Counted from the first letter of the stretch, positions 1 to 10,650 are shown. The stretch is DNA of 64,000 bases from Lateolabrax maculatus (GCA_031216445.1 CM062218.1:24770001-24834000), one strand, 5' to 3'. The notes: generated by a model not told the origin, from the letters alone. Numbers and translations: made by a program.

Positions 1-586
1 TCAATGAACTGTCAGCGTGTTTAATCAATCATAACTCTGAATACTAAACTGATTTTCACGGGATTGTTTAATGCAAACGTCACACATATATATATTATAT
101 ATACAGATATATAGGGAGAGAGAGATAGATAGATAGATATAGATTTTCATTTTTTTTTATATACATGTAGATATACATATTCATTTTTTCTGAGATCTAA
201 CTTCTGTCTATTGTGTTTTATCTTATATTGATGTATAATGTTGTATTGTTTCTTCATTTTTCAACTTATTAAAATAGCTGAGTAGTACACAATCTGCTTC
301 TGCTTCTCTATCATATATTAGTGTTTTTATATATATGTGTGTGTGTGTGTATTATATTATATCATACATAGCATATATCACATACCAGAATATTCTATTA
401 CCGTTATGCCTATTATGTATATTAAAATACGCCGAATCATGTGTCCGGTATCATGCCTACATGTATGACGTTTGCAGAAAAAAATCCCGTGAAAATCAGT
501 TTAGTATTCAGAGTTATGATTAATTAAATGCATTGACACTTCATTGTACCTGCAGACAGATTACACTGAGTGGAGCGGGTGACCGG
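1..586. repeat. Long palindrome, unit L (left arm cut by window start)
   Basis: The remaining left arm is about 1-90 and the right arm is about 459-586. The central TA run is shorter here than in the other two copies. The GATA-type tract is near 113-142 and the (GT)n tract near 335-350. Confidence 0.8.
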
Positions 587-840
587 TCCAAGATGGCGGC
601 CCCACGTCTCGTCAGCGCCAATAGGCAGTAGCGGTCGATGCGGCGTCTACTCTTTATATGTCTATGCCGCACACTGTTTACTTGCGCAGTGCTTGTCTGA
701 TCACACGAGGAGTGCAGTGAGAGCCCGCAGATCAGATTTGGGACAGACAAAAGGGTCTCCCTGTCTGTCTTTTTATCATAGCCTGTTACCATTGCTGGCA
801 TACTCAGTGGCCTAAGTTATTCTTTAAGGTTATGTTGTCT
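587..840 (+). promoter_or_regulatory. Promoter-like block upstream of gene copy L1
   Basis: Directly after the palindrome come AAGATGGCGGC (590-600, the YY1 motif often found at housekeeping promoters), CCAAT (618-622) and a TATA-like TTTATAT (about 653-659), in a stretch richer in CpG than the surroundings. A first exon could start near 685; no splice donor stands out enough to fix its end. Promoter function is an inference from motifs. Copies L2-L4 lack this block because the tandem junction lies downstream of it. Confidence 0.5.
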
Positions 841-984
841 AGAATATGTACATTACAATACTGTCTTTGTGGGTAATAGGCCTATGTTACAGTTTTCACT
901 TGTACTGGAAACAAGATGTTTATGAGTTGTAGTGAGCTTTGGTTGTGTTAAATTGTTGTATTCTTCTTAACTGTCCCCTTCCAG

Positions 985-1031
985 GCTCAGGCAGATGGTG
1001 ATCAATCCACAGTTCCCTTGATACCACATAA
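985..1031 (+). other. Exon 2 of copy L1, 5' untranslated
   Basis: This 47-base exon lies between the acceptor CCCCTTCCAG and the donor GTGAGTC. It ends in TAA in the frame of the next exon, so translation cannot enter from it and must start in exon 3. Confidence 0.6.
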
Positions 1032-1282
1032 GTGAGTCATTTACCATTTACCTTTTGTACTGCTGTGTTCATTTGGTAGCTGTTCTTGTCTTAAAGAAGT
1101 GAAATGATTAAAAGCTTGATAATTAGATAGATTTTTGCAAGGATTTAGTTTTTTTCTGTTGCTCTGGTATTTCAAGTCTTATACTGCATGTTAGTGTTTT
1201 TGTTTTTTGTTTCTATTTTGCCGGGCTTGATGCTAAAATGATCTTTTCTTTTCAGATTTTTCAAGAAGACAAAAAACTTCCT

Positions 1283-2014
1283 ATGCAGTGGTCGTGTAAG
1301 TACTGCACATTTTGCGCTGAAAAGAGGTGCTTCTTACTTAAGCATTACCGCTTAAAACACGGGTGCCACACTCGAATATCACCACTACCGTGCCTTTATA
1401 AGGAGTGCCTGTGCACATTTAAATCTTTCAATGCACTCAAAGTCCACTTATCAACATGGCACACTCAAAAGGACCTGGGGAACGTGGGTGAAACTGCTTT
1501 CCATTGTCAGCTGTGTGACTTTGTGGAGCCTTGCACTGGAGCTGACTTTTTTACCCATTTACGAAGACATTTGAAGCTGAAGCAAAAGGTTTCCTGTCCA
1601 TATCAAGGCTGTAGCTTTCAGAGCAATGTTTATTCAACCTTTAATGCACATAAAAGCAAAGAACATCAAGACCACAATAAGATGGCATTCAAACCTGAAA
1701 TTGTGTCACATAATGTACTTGAGGTACCTCCACCTAATATAAATATTCAACCTGAGGATAGTGCCCCTGAAACTGATCAGGTTGAGTTTGAGGTTACTGA
1801 GCTCAATGAAGATGTGGGAGACTTGGAGAGTCAGTTGGAACATAATGTAGCTGCTGTTTTTCTGAAAATGTCATCGATTCTTAACATCTCTGAAAATGCC
1901 CTGCAAGAAGTTATAGAGCAGATCAACCAAATTTATGTGCTTTCACAGCCATTGTTACATACCTCGGTTGGAAAAATACTAAATCAACATTGTGGAGATG
2001 TTGAGGACTCTTAA
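1283..2014 (+). CDS. Zinc-finger ORF of copy L1 (243 aa), N-terminal part of the broken gene
   Basis: The start is the ATG at 1283, the first in exon 3; the ATG at 1238 lies upstream of the splice acceptor (AG at 1254-1255) and is intronic. Counting from that Met, the fingers are C5-x2-C8-x12-H21-x4-H26, C37-x4-C42-x12-H55-x4-H60, C75-x2-C78-x13-H92-x3-H96 and C105-x4-C110-x12-H123-x4-H128. An acidic linker (about 150-185) and a hydrophobic helical stretch follow. It stops at TAA 2012-2014, but the same frame continues directly with family-like sequence, so the stop is a lesion rather than a natural end. A truncated finger protein could still be made if transcribed. Role unknown; nucleic-acid or protein binding is the general role of such fingers. 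Confidence 0.6.
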   Translation: MQWSCKYCTFCAEKRCFLLKHYRLKHGCHTRISPLPCLYKECLCTFKSFNALKVHLSTWHTQKDLGNVGETAFHCQLCDFVEPCTGADFFTHLRRHLKLKQKVSCPYQGCSFQSNVYSTFNAHKSKEHQDHNKMAFKPEIVSHNVLEVPPPNINIQPEDSAPETDQVEFEVTELNEDVGDLESQLEHNVAAVFLKMSSILNISENALQEVIEQINQIYVLSQPLLHTSVGKILNQHCGDVEDS

Positions 2015-2478
2015 GTGAGTGAGATAGCTAAAGTATTTACTGAGAATAATGTATTCCTGAAATTCACTTCTACTAGGGGGTCATTGTCAACCACTAGCAA
2101 GCGAACATCATACATTTGAAAAGAATTCTCAGTGGTGACGCCTATTGAGTTTGTCCTAAAAAATGACAGGCAGACAGTTGTGTATATCCCCATACTAAAA
2201 ATGCTGCAGACATTACTAAACAATGGAGAAATTTTAGATAAGGCCATGTCATCTGAGACAAATTTGTCACAAGGATACAGATCTCACAGGGATGGTTACC
2301 GGTTTAAAGACAATTCTCTCTTGACAGAGGAAGAATTCAGGATTGCTCTTTTCTTGTACATAGATGATTTTGAGGTGGCTAAGCCCTTGGGAACCTCCAG
2401 AAAGAAACACAAGCTGCCATCTACTGGGTACTTGGAAATCTACACCCTAAATATCGCTCCTCTCTTCATTCCATTCAG
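2015..2478 (+). pseudogene. Middle region of copy L1 (after the first stop)
   Basis: The finger frame continues after TAA 2012-2014, meets TGA near 2117, and then stays open through VTPIEFVLKNDRQTVVYIPI and FLYIDDFEVAKPLGTSRKKH to about 2416. The homologous reading then moves by one base and resumes as IYWVLGNLHPKYRSSLHSIQ, so a 1-base frameshift lies near 2417. YIDD here is part of a host-type protein and should not be read as an RT motif. I recall this block from fish multicopy proteins but can assign no function. Confidence 0.6.
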
Positions 2479-3432
2479 CTTGCTCTACTCATCATCGCTG
2501 AAGATGATATCAGGAAGTTGACTTTAAATGAGAGACCACAGTCTATTGAAGAATTAAAAGTGCAACTGGTAGATAAACTGTCACTGCAGTATGACTTTAA
2601 ACTGCAGTATGAAGATCAAGACTTCCATAATGCCCTCTGCAATTTGACTGAAATAACTGATTTACCTGAAAGAGCTACGCTCAAAATCATCCCTCTTGTG
2701 ACTCTCCATTTAACCGCATTGTCATCACCCACCACAACATCAGACACTGAGTGCAGCACAGCAGACACTGAGATCCTGTCGACAGGAAGAGCATCACCAT
2801 CGCTAAGACAACAGTGGCCAGATTTCTTTGACATACCCAATTTCTCAGTTGATGTTGACTATAGACTCAGACAGGCAGATCTTGCCTTTATGAAGGATGG
2901 AACACATATGACTCTACCACGAGATATGAAGCATGACATACTAGAAAAGCTTGCTGAGACGATGTACAGTTTCAAGGCTTACCCTAAAGATGATGACTTC
3001 AGCAGTGTTGCAAAAGCACTAATTAGCAAACACCCCTGCCTCACTGAGCCTGGACCACACAGATGGTATGGCTGGAAAAACAGCCTTAAATTATCGCACA
3101 AAGCTTCAAAAAGCTGGATGTGAGGATGTAGCAATCAATGGAGGCAAAAGAAGTAAAGGCAACCCAGAAGGAGAATTCTCAAGCAAGAATATCAAACGGC
3201 CAAAAAGAGGTGAAGCAAACTACCTACCTAACTTACCTGAAGGACATGATGAAACAAGCCTTGAAAATGCCAGAAAGGTTCTCGTGGAAGAAATGAAGAA
3301 GAAACAACCCAATGGCACTCTCATCTCACAAATGATGGACCAATCATTCCCACTACGCAGACAAGAAATTGTAGAAAAGGAACCTGCTGTACAGAACATT
3401 GTTGAACGATGGCCAGCACTCTTCACAGACAG
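2479..3432 (+). pseudogene. PB1-like and following region of copy L1
   Basis: From 2479 the frame reads LALLIIAEDDIRKLTLNERP and then a PB1-like fold to about 2700: a basic RK at the start and an acidic OPCA-like segment (LQYEDQDFHNALCNLTEITD). PB1 domains mediate protein-protein pairing. A Ser/Thr-rich linker (about 2725-2800) and a conserved segment ending GWKNSL follow. A frameshift near 3085 moves the reading to ALNYRTKLQKAGCEDVAING, a Lys/Arg-rich tract (KRSKG, IKRPKRGE) and LRRQEIVEKEPAVQ. The exon ends at ACAGACAG|GTAAAC. No intron separates this from the finger part, although I remember the two parts from different fish proteins. Confidence 0.55.
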
Positions 3433-3578
3433 GTAAACTATTTTTGTTCTCAACCAATAAAATAATGCCTATCAAAAAGAAATTCAAGGTGTGTGGCTAG
3501 AAATCCAAACACACTTGTTGGAATGTTAACACTTCTGCCATCTCTCCATCCCTACCCACCCCTCTCTCTACTTTTCAG

Positions 3579-3737
3579 GTGTTTGCTGAGTTCAACAGAA
3601 TCGCAAGTAAGAATCTTGAGGGAGACTTCTTTGAGGCTCTGGACCAGTATACCCCACGTTTCATTGAACTTTTCAAAACAAGAAGGGGAACTGTTGGCCA
3701 GAAGCTCAGTGAGCTGATGCAGCACATGAGCTGGATG
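3579..3737 (+). other. Exon 4 of copy L1 (53 codons)
   Basis: The acceptor is CTACTTTTCAG (AG at 3577-3578) and the donor GTAAGT is at 3738. The open frame begins VFAEFNRIASKNLEGDFFEA and is the exact continuation of the family reading. Joining it to exon 3 leaves the reading one step out of frame, which is a further lesion or means the true exon 3 end differs. Confidence 0.6.
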
Positions 3738-3896
3738 GTAAGTAGGTTAATTTTGCTTTTGATCTGTGTGATAGTTCATCAATCAAGTTCTAAATGAGAT
3801 GATCCAGCCCAACCTATTCTATTTCCTGTCTGACTTGTGCTTGTGCCTTGCAAATTACTCTGTTAACTGGTCTTTTCTCTCTCTGTGTATCATTAG

Positions 3897-3989
3897 ACAC
3901 CAGACGTGACAGTACTTCGCTCTGTTGTCCTCAAAGGCATTCCTATTTTACTTGGTGACGACTCCAGTGAATTCTTCAAGACATGCTCT
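3897..3989 (+). other. Exon 5 of copy L1 (31 codons)
   Basis: The acceptor is TGTGTATCATTAG and the donor GTAAGTAC is at 3990. The frame is open (TPDVTVLRSVVLKGIPILLG, continuing to KTCS) and joins exons 4 and 6 in phase 0. The following intron, 3990-4457, is AT-rich with a (GT)n run before the acceptor and no other feature. Confidence 0.6.
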
Positions 3990-4457
3990 GTAAGTACTTG
4001 CACATAAGAAAAAGTTTGGTCTGCATTAAAATAGAACTATATCTGTGCTGACATAGAAGATGTAATTTTATCTGCACAATATACAATATACATTTTGTAC
4101 AGTGATTGATGTATTTTGTATGGCAATTCCTCCACAGCTAATCTGAGAGGTATTTAAACAGCCAGTAAATAAAAATGAAATTTGCCACATAAACGTTGTA
4201 CACATTAATTAATTGTAAATCTAAGGAGCAGGAGTCCAGGCTGAAAAGTCAGTGTCACTGTTTAAGAATATATGGACCTTGTGGACCATAGCTTTAGTTT
4301 AATCATACCACATTTATTTTGTTGGTTATATTGTAACAATCCAGTGTGAACACATATTTAAAACCATATTCCCTAGCAAATGCTTTCAACATTAAAAATG
4401 AATGTTTAGAAGAGCATAAATTGCCATGCTGAAGAATGTGTGTGTGTGTCTTTGTAG

Positions 4458-4781
4458 GGTACAGCGAGAGACGAGGCCCTAGAATGCACTGTCGGTGTGC
4501 TGACAGTTGTCAGTGAAGATAATCCTCATGAGGGTCCAAGTTCAGTAGACCTCCAGCCCATCTCCACTGCCATCATTCTGGAGGGAGGTATCATCATGGA
4601 TCATATAAAAAAACTTGCCTCAGGCAGTTTGTCTGTTATTTGGGCTTACATATGCTTTGCATTTGGATTACCCAAAATGCATGGCAAATACACTCAACTT
4701 CATTCAGACTGTGATGCTTGGACTGGGAAAGAAAACCTCCCACCAAAACTGTTAACTTTGAAGAACAGTCTACTGGGTTAG
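4458..4781 (+). other. Exon 6 of copy L1, C-terminal exon (107 codons plus stop)
   Basis: The acceptor TCTTTGTAG precedes an open frame beginning GTARDEALECTVGVLTVVSE and ending NSLLG followed by TAG. It is the best preserved coding exon: no stop or frameshift in any of the nine copies. A hydrophobic stretch (SLSVIWAYICFAFGL) is in its middle; I read it as a buried helix rather than a membrane segment because the family shows no other membrane signs. Confidence 0.65.
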
Positions 4782-4920
4782 ACCAGTAAAGAGCCATCAG
4801 CTGTCAGATAGCACTTTGTAAATTATGCAGCAGCTAATGTTCTCCTGTTATCAGAGAAAGTTTTATGCTTTCATGCAACTGAGCTGGCTTGTTTATGATC
4901 TCAAAAAAAAAAAAAATTCT

Positions 4921-4926
4921 ATTAAA
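4921..4926 (+). promoter_or_regulatory. Likely poly(A) signal ATTAAA after copy L1
   Basis: ATTAAA lies about 140 bases after the stop codon, just behind an A-run. It is a common variant signal. The same site follows every copy. Confidence 0.45.
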
Positions 4927-5754
4927 GTGTACCATGTTATGCTAGTATGCTAATGGTGGAAATAGCGCCACCTTGTGTTGCAAAGAGTTGTTAGATAATG
5001 TTGTCAGAAAGGAACCTAGCAAGGTTGACCTGTTTACATTTGTGTTTTGGGAAAACTTTTAATTATAGTAGTTATAATGTAGTACAAATACAAAACCCAA
5101 GGAGTGATGTTTTTCTGTGTTGGTTTAAACCTTGGACTGATGCTCGCTTTGGGACACAAAAGCATTTGTTGTACTTTCAGTTTTGATCAGAAATGCAATG
5201 ATTTTGCATGCACTGAAGTCCTGTAATTATCAGGTGTTTACCTGTTTAATATTGTGAGACTGTTACATGCATAGAATTAGCTCACAAAAATGTGGTTTTA
5301 TTTTTGCCATGTCCATGTCATGTTCTACAGTCAAATCAAACCACAAGTTTGTTGTTTAGCTGCTGTTTTGTACTTGAATGTACAAGAAAGTGATACTTGG
5401 GAACAGAACACTTGAGGCTGAATAATAGATTTAATGCATATTGTTATTACAATAGCCTAACAGACATAGATCACACTATGAGCAATTTTGCAACTAGCTT
5501 TAAAATACATTAAATATGACAAGAGGATAGAGAACAGTCATTTTATTGTTTATTGTAAGGTTATTACATGAGTGATAAAACACACATTTTATATTGGAGA
5601 ATTGGAATCAAAAGTAACAATATCGAACATTTATTGTTCAGTCTAGATCTGTCAGTGATGCAATTATTTTTTTAATAAATGTTGTAATGCAGCTGAACAA
5701 ACCCAGTGAGTGTTCTTTTAAAGTATATGTTTGTGGTGTTTTTCCCTTTATTAG

Positions 5755-5844
5755 GTAATAACAGCTAAAATAGATAAGAAATGGGAGAAGGACAAGGACC
5801 CATTCAAGGAAATTGGTTTGTTTAATTTAACTGAACTGAAATGA
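5755..5844 (+). other. Candidate small exon downstream of copy L1
   Basis: A pyrimidine-rich acceptor (TTTTTCCCTTTATTAG, AG at 5753-5754) precedes 29 open codons, VITAKIDKKWEKDKDPFKEI and nine more, then TGA. The Lys/Asp-rich peptide is not recognised. It could be a terminal exon of an alternative transcript or chance. The other copies have it at matching places; in M3 the second codon is changed. Confidence 0.25.
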
Positions 5845-6131
5845 ACTGAAAAAAAATGAGTGAGTAGTAAGTAGTAGGTATCATAATTCTAAGTGGGGTT
5901 AAATTTGTATCAAGCAGTCCACACAAAATGAAAAAATTAAGTTAACACTAAGCATGGCTATTAAGTTACATGAACTTTTTTTTTTTTTTTTAGTTGTACT
6001 ACTTGATTTGGTACTGCACACTTAAAATAAACAAGCTTTTCTAACTCACTATTCTTAAGATTACTTTGCTTAATTTACAACGAGTTTGCATACTTTTTTT
6101 AAGTAAGGTCAACTAATTAGATTTTACAGTG

Positions 6132-7002
6132 AGTATACGTACACACGTCTCCCGCAGAGCTATGTTGAAAGTCCCTCAATATTCAGTCGAGTATTGGCTA
6201 ATGACCTGCAACACCTAGACGTGTCCAGTACAGTACTACAATATGTAGATGATCTCTTGATATGTAGCACCTCCAAAGCTCAATGTGCACAAGACTCAGT
6301 CTCAGCCCTGATGGCTTTAGAAAAGGGGGCTCACAAGGTGAGTAAAAATAAATTACAGTTTTGCCAGACACAGGTTGAATACTTAGGTAGACAACTCTGT
6401 GGCACTAAATGAGCTATAGTGCCCTCACAAATTGAGGCAGTATCGAAAGCTCCCAAACCACAAACGGTGAGACACATGTCGTCATTTCTGCCATCTCAGC
6501 TTTACTAGAAGCCATACACCATCCAAAAGTGTTAGCCATCATTAAATGCGTAGCTCATCAAAAAACGAATTCCCTGATAGCTAAAGGCAACAACTTAGCA
6601 GATGAAGCCGCAAAACGCATAGCTACACCCACCTGTATAGGACCACTGCTAGTAGCTGGAGATTGTGAACCACTGACAAACTTATATATATATGATATAT
6701 ATATATATATATATATGAGCTATATATATGTGCTGCTATGTAATAGCAGCACAACATCAGGCAAGTCCATATGCACATTCTGTATGGGCAAAAAGGGGGG
6801 CAAGTATAATCACTGAAGAAGGTCCATCACATGGGCTATGGCGAAGTGCACATGGACATATTGTCCTCCCAACATCTTTGGTACAGGTTGCTACACGTAG
6901 TGCGCATGGTCAGGACCATTGCACAAGTGGGGAGGTGTTGAGACGCCTTCAAGCAGTCTGGTGGTCACCATTTTTCCGACCTGCGTTTGTAGCTGAGACA
7001 AT
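6132..7002 (+). pseudogene. ERV pol piece after L1: RT, RNase H and integrase remnants
   Basis: Right after the insertion's CAGTG the RT reading resumes. The YVDD catalytic motif is at about 6241-6252 (QYVDDLLICS), followed by thumb-like sequence to a TGA near 6410. A deletion then joins this to the end of RNase H (about 6500-6680, including NNLADEAAKRIA). A (TA)n tract interrupts next, and after it comes a piece resembling the integrase H2C2 zinc-binding region (AHGQDHCTSGEVLRRLQAVW). The integrase core is cut at the tandem junction. Motifs are gamma/epsilon-like. No functional enzyme can be made. The upstream half of this pol lies at the end of the large unit. Confidence 0.8.
6683..6716. 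repeat. (TA)n tract, 34 bp, in pol after L1
   Basis: One TGA interrupts the tract. It sits between the RNase H and integrase remnants. Confidence 0.9.
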
Positions 7003-7122
7003 TTTGCAAGGAAGGTTTTTTTCTGTTGCTCTGGTATTTCAAGTCTGATACTGCATGTTAGTGTTTTTGTTTTTTGTTTCTATTTTGCCGGGCTTGATGC
7101 TAAAATGATCTTTTCTTTTCAG

Positions 7123-10100
7123 ATTTTTCAAGAAGACAAAAAACTTCCTATGCAGTGGTTGTGTAAGTACTGCACATTTTGTGCTGAAAAGAGGTGCTTC
7201 TTACTTAAGCATTACCGCTTAAAACACGGGTGCCACACTCGAATATCACCACTACCGTGCCTTTATAAGGAGTGCCTGTGCACATTTAAATCTTTCAATG
7301 CACTCAAAGTCCACTTATCAACATGGCACACTCAAAAGGACCTGGGGAACGTGGGTGAAACTGCTTTCCATTGTCAGCTGTGTGACTTTGTGGAGCCTTG
7401 CACTGGAGCTGACTTTTTTACCCATTTACGAAGACATTTGAAGCTGAAGCAAAAGGTTTCCTGTCCATATCAAGGCTGTAGCTTTCAGAGCAATGTTTAT
7501 TCAACCTTTAATGCACATAAAAGCAAAGAACATCAAGACCACAATAAGATGGCATTCAAACCTGAAATTGTGTCACATAATGTACTTGAGGTACCTCCAC
7601 CTAATATAAATATTCAACCTGAGGATAGTGCCCCTGAAACTGATCAGGTTGAGTTTGAGGTTACTGAGCTCAATGAAGATGTGGGAGACTTGGAGAGTCA
7701 GTTGGAACATAATGTAGCTGCTGTTTTTCTGAAAATGTCATCGATTCTTAACATCTCTGAAAATGCCCTGCAAGAAGTTATAGAGCAGATCAACCAAATT
7801 TATGTGCTTTCACAGCCATTGTTACATACCTCGGTTGGAAAAATACTAAATCAACATTGTGGAGATGTTGAGGACTCTTAAGTGAGTGAGATAGCTAAAG
7901 TATTTACTGAGAATAATGTATTCCTGAAATTCACTTCTACTAGGGGGTCATTGTCAACCACTAGCAAGCGAACATCATACATTTGAAAAGAATTCTCAGT
8001 GGTGACGCCTATTGAGTTTGTCCTAAAAAATGACAGGCAGACAGTTGTGTATATCCCCATACTAAAAATGCTGCAGACATTACTAAACAATGGAGAAATT
8101 TTAGATAAGGCCATGTCATCTGAGACAAATTTGTCACAAGGATACAGATCTCACAGGGATGGTTACCGGTTTAAAGACAATTCTCTCTTGACAGAGGAAG
8201 AATTCAGGATTGCTCTTTTCTTGTACATAGATGATTTTGAGGTGGCTAAGCCCTTGGGAACCTCCAGAAAGAAACACAAGCTGCCATCTACTGGGTACTT
8301 GGAAATCTACACCCTAAATATCGCTCCTCTCTTCATTCCATTCAGCTTGCTCTACTCATCATCGCTGAAGATGATATCAGGAAGTTGACTTTAAATGAGA
8401 GACCACAGTCTATTGAAGAATTAAAAGTGCAACTGGTAGATAAACTGTCACTGCAGTATGACTTTAAACTGCAGTATGAAGATCAAGACTTCCATAATGC
8501 CCTCTGCAATTTGACTGAAATAACTGATTTACCTGAAAGAGCTACGCTCAAAATCATCCCTCTTGTGACTCTCCATTTAACCGCATTGTCATCACCCACC
8601 ACAACATCAGACACTGAGTGCAGCACAGCAGACACTGAGATCCTGTCGACAGGAAGAGCATCACCATCGCTAAGACAACAGTGGCCAGATTTCTTTGACA
8701 TACCCAATTTCTCAGTTGATGTTGACTATAGACTCAGACAGGCAGATCTTGCCTTTATGAAGGATGGAACACGTATGACTCTACCACGAGATATGAAGCA
8801 TGACATACTAGAAAAGCTTGCTGAGACGATGTACAGTTTCAAGGCTTACCCTAAAGATGATGACTTCAGCAGTGTTGCAAAAGCACTAATTAGCAAACAC
8901 CCCTGCCTCACTGAGCCTGGACCACACAGATGGTATGGCTGGAAAAACAGCCTTAAATTATCGCACAAAGCTTCAAAAAGCTGGATGTGAGGATGTAGCA
9001 ATCAATGGAGGCAAAAGAAGTAAAGGCAACCCAGAAGGAGAATCCTCAAGCAAGAATATCAAACGGCCAAAAAGAGGTGAAGCAAACTACCTACCTAACT
9101 TACCTGAAGGACATGATGAAACAAGCCTTGAAAATGCCAGAAAGGTTCTCGTGGAAGAAATGAAGAAGAAACAACCCAATGGCACTCTCATCTCACAAAT
9201 GATGGACCAATCATTCCCACTACGCAGACAAGAAATTGTAGAAAAGGAACCTGCTGTACAGAACATTGTTGAACGATGGCCAGCACTCTTCACAGACAGG
9301 TAAACTATTTTTGTTCTCAACCAATAAAATAATGCCTATCAAAAAGAAATTCAAGGTGTGTGGCTAGAAATCCAAACACACTTGTTGGAATGTTAACACT
9401 TCTGCCATCTCTCCATCCCTACCCACCCCTCTCTCTACTTTTCAGGTGTTTGCTGAGTTCAACAGAATCGCAAGTAAGAATCTTGAGGGAGACTTCTTTG
9501 AGGCTCTGGACCAGTATACCCCACGTTTCATTGAACTTTTCAAAACAAGAAGGGGAACTGTTGGCCAGAAGCTCAGTGAGCTGATGCAGCACATGAGCTG
9601 GATGGTAAGTAGGTTAATTTTGCTTTTGATCTGTGTGATAGTTCATCAATCAAGTTCTAAATGAGATGATCCAGCCCAACCTATTCTATTTCCTGTCTGA
9701 CTTGTGCTTGTGCCTTGCAAATTACTCTGTTAACTGGTCTTTTCTCTCTCTGTGTATCATTAGACACCAGACGTGACAGTACTTCGCTCTGTTGTCCTCA
9801 AAGGCATTCCTATTTTACTTGGTGACGACTCCAGTGAATTCTTCAAGACATGCTCTGTAAGTACTTGCACATAAGAAAAAGTTTGGTCTGCATTAAAATA
9901 GAACTATATCTGTGCTGACATAGAAGATGTAATTTTATCTGCACAATATACAATATACATTTTGTACAGTGATTGATGTATTTTGTATGGCAATTCCTCC
10001 ACAGCTAATCTGAGAGGTATTTAAACAGCCAGTAAATAAAAATGAAATTTGCCACATAAACGTTGTACACATTAATTAATTGTAAATCTAAGGAGCAGGA

Positions 10101-10650
10101 GTCCAGGCTGAAAAGTCAGTGTCACTGTTTAAAAATATATGGACCTTGTGGACCATAGCTTTAGTTTAATCATACCACATTTATTTTGTTGGTTATATTG
10201 TAACAATCCAGTGTGAACACATATTTAAAACCATATTCCCTAGCAAATGCTTTCAACATTAAAAATGAATGTTTAGAAGAGCATAAATTGCCATGCTGAA
10301 GAATGTGTGTGTGTGTGTCTTTGTAGGGTACAGCGAGAGACGAGGCCCTAGAATGCACTGTCGGTGTGCTGACAGTTGTCAGTGAAGATAATCCTCATGA
10401 GGGTCCAAGTTCAGTAGACCTCCAGCCCATCTCCACTGCCATCATTCTGGAGGGAGGTATCATCATGGATCATATAAAAAAACTTGCCTCAGGCAGTTTG
10501 TCTGTTATTTGGGCTTACATATGCTTTGCATTTGGATTACCCAAAATGCATGGCAAATACACTCAACTTCATTCAGACTGTGATGCTTGGACTGGGAAAG
10601 AAAACCTCCCACCAAAACTGTTAACTTTGAAGAACAGTCTACTGGGTTAG
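7123..10650 (+). pseudogene. Gene copy L2, pseudogene without promoter or exon 2
   Basis: It starts at exon 3, because the tandem junction (7002/7003) replaces the upstream intron by integrase sequence. It carries all the common lesions (first stop at 7879-7881). The residue before the first finger cysteine is Leu instead of Ser. The last exon ends at 10650. The intron before that exon has a longer GT run and an A-rich variant (TTTAAAAATATATGG near 10130) that is otherwise seen only in M1. Confidence 0.85.

Larger units (their letters stand above)
985..4781 (+). pseudogene. Gene copy L1: C2H2 zinc-finger/PB1 family pseudogene, first in array L
   Basis: Visible exons are 985-1031 (non-coding), 1256-3432, 3579-3737, 3897-3989 and 4458-4781, all bounded by AG/GT. 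The product would have four C2H2 fingers, a conserved middle region, a PB1-like domain and a C-terminal part ending at TAG 4779-4781. I remember similar proteins as uncharacterised or SAMD3-like multicopy proteins in fish, with unknown function; no search was run. Lesions are TAA at 2012-2014, TGA near 2117, a frameshift near 2417, another near 3085, and exons 3 and 4 that do not join in phase (2 leftover bases against phase 0). These lesions are in all nine copies. Private changes here include an Arg-to-His in the PB1 exon (codon near 2905) and Ser-to-Phe near 3177. As first in its array it keeps exon 2 and the promoter-like block. Confidence 0.85.
1..6131 (+). mobile_element. Same insertion in unit L, left end outside the window
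   Basis: The right terminus CAGTG is at 6127-6131 and is followed by AGTA at 6132-6135. The insertion spans the palindrome, the promoter block and gene copy L1. Copies L2-L4 retain only its right portion, because the tandem junction lies inside it. Confidence 0.65.
4782..6131. other. 3' flank of copy L1 with right end of the CACTG insertion
   Basis: Apart from the poly(A) signal and candidate exon no gene is seen. From about 5880 to 6131 the sequence is AT-rich and ends TTAAGTAAGGTCAACTAATT, then AGATTTTACAGTG, the terminus of the insertion. A T-run sits near 5977. Confidence 0.6.

Noticed and set aside
335..523. Small ORF in the palindrome centre and right arm
   Set aside because: It is made of GT and TA tracts plus the inverted-repeat arm, with no protein similarity recognised.
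1238..1282. Upstream ATG start at 1238 (and equivalents) for the zinc-finger ORF
   Set aside because: It lies in the intron, before the acceptor TTTTCTTTTCAG at 1255; the first exonic ATG is 1283.
2012..2119. Programmed stop readthrough or frameshifting to join the gene parts
   Set aside because: Two stops, two shifts in opposite directions and an exon-phase mismatch with no slippery site or stable structure seen; decay is simpler.
2011..2247. Reverse-strand ORFs of 74-78 aa repeated in every copy
   Set aside because: They lie opposite conserved exons and persist only because the + strand is nearly identical between copies; no start context, splice signal or known domain.
2340..2375. YIDD in the middle region of the gene as an RT motif
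   Set aside because: The surrounding residues match the host-type family block, not a polymerase palm; the real RT motif (YVDD) is in the pol pieces.
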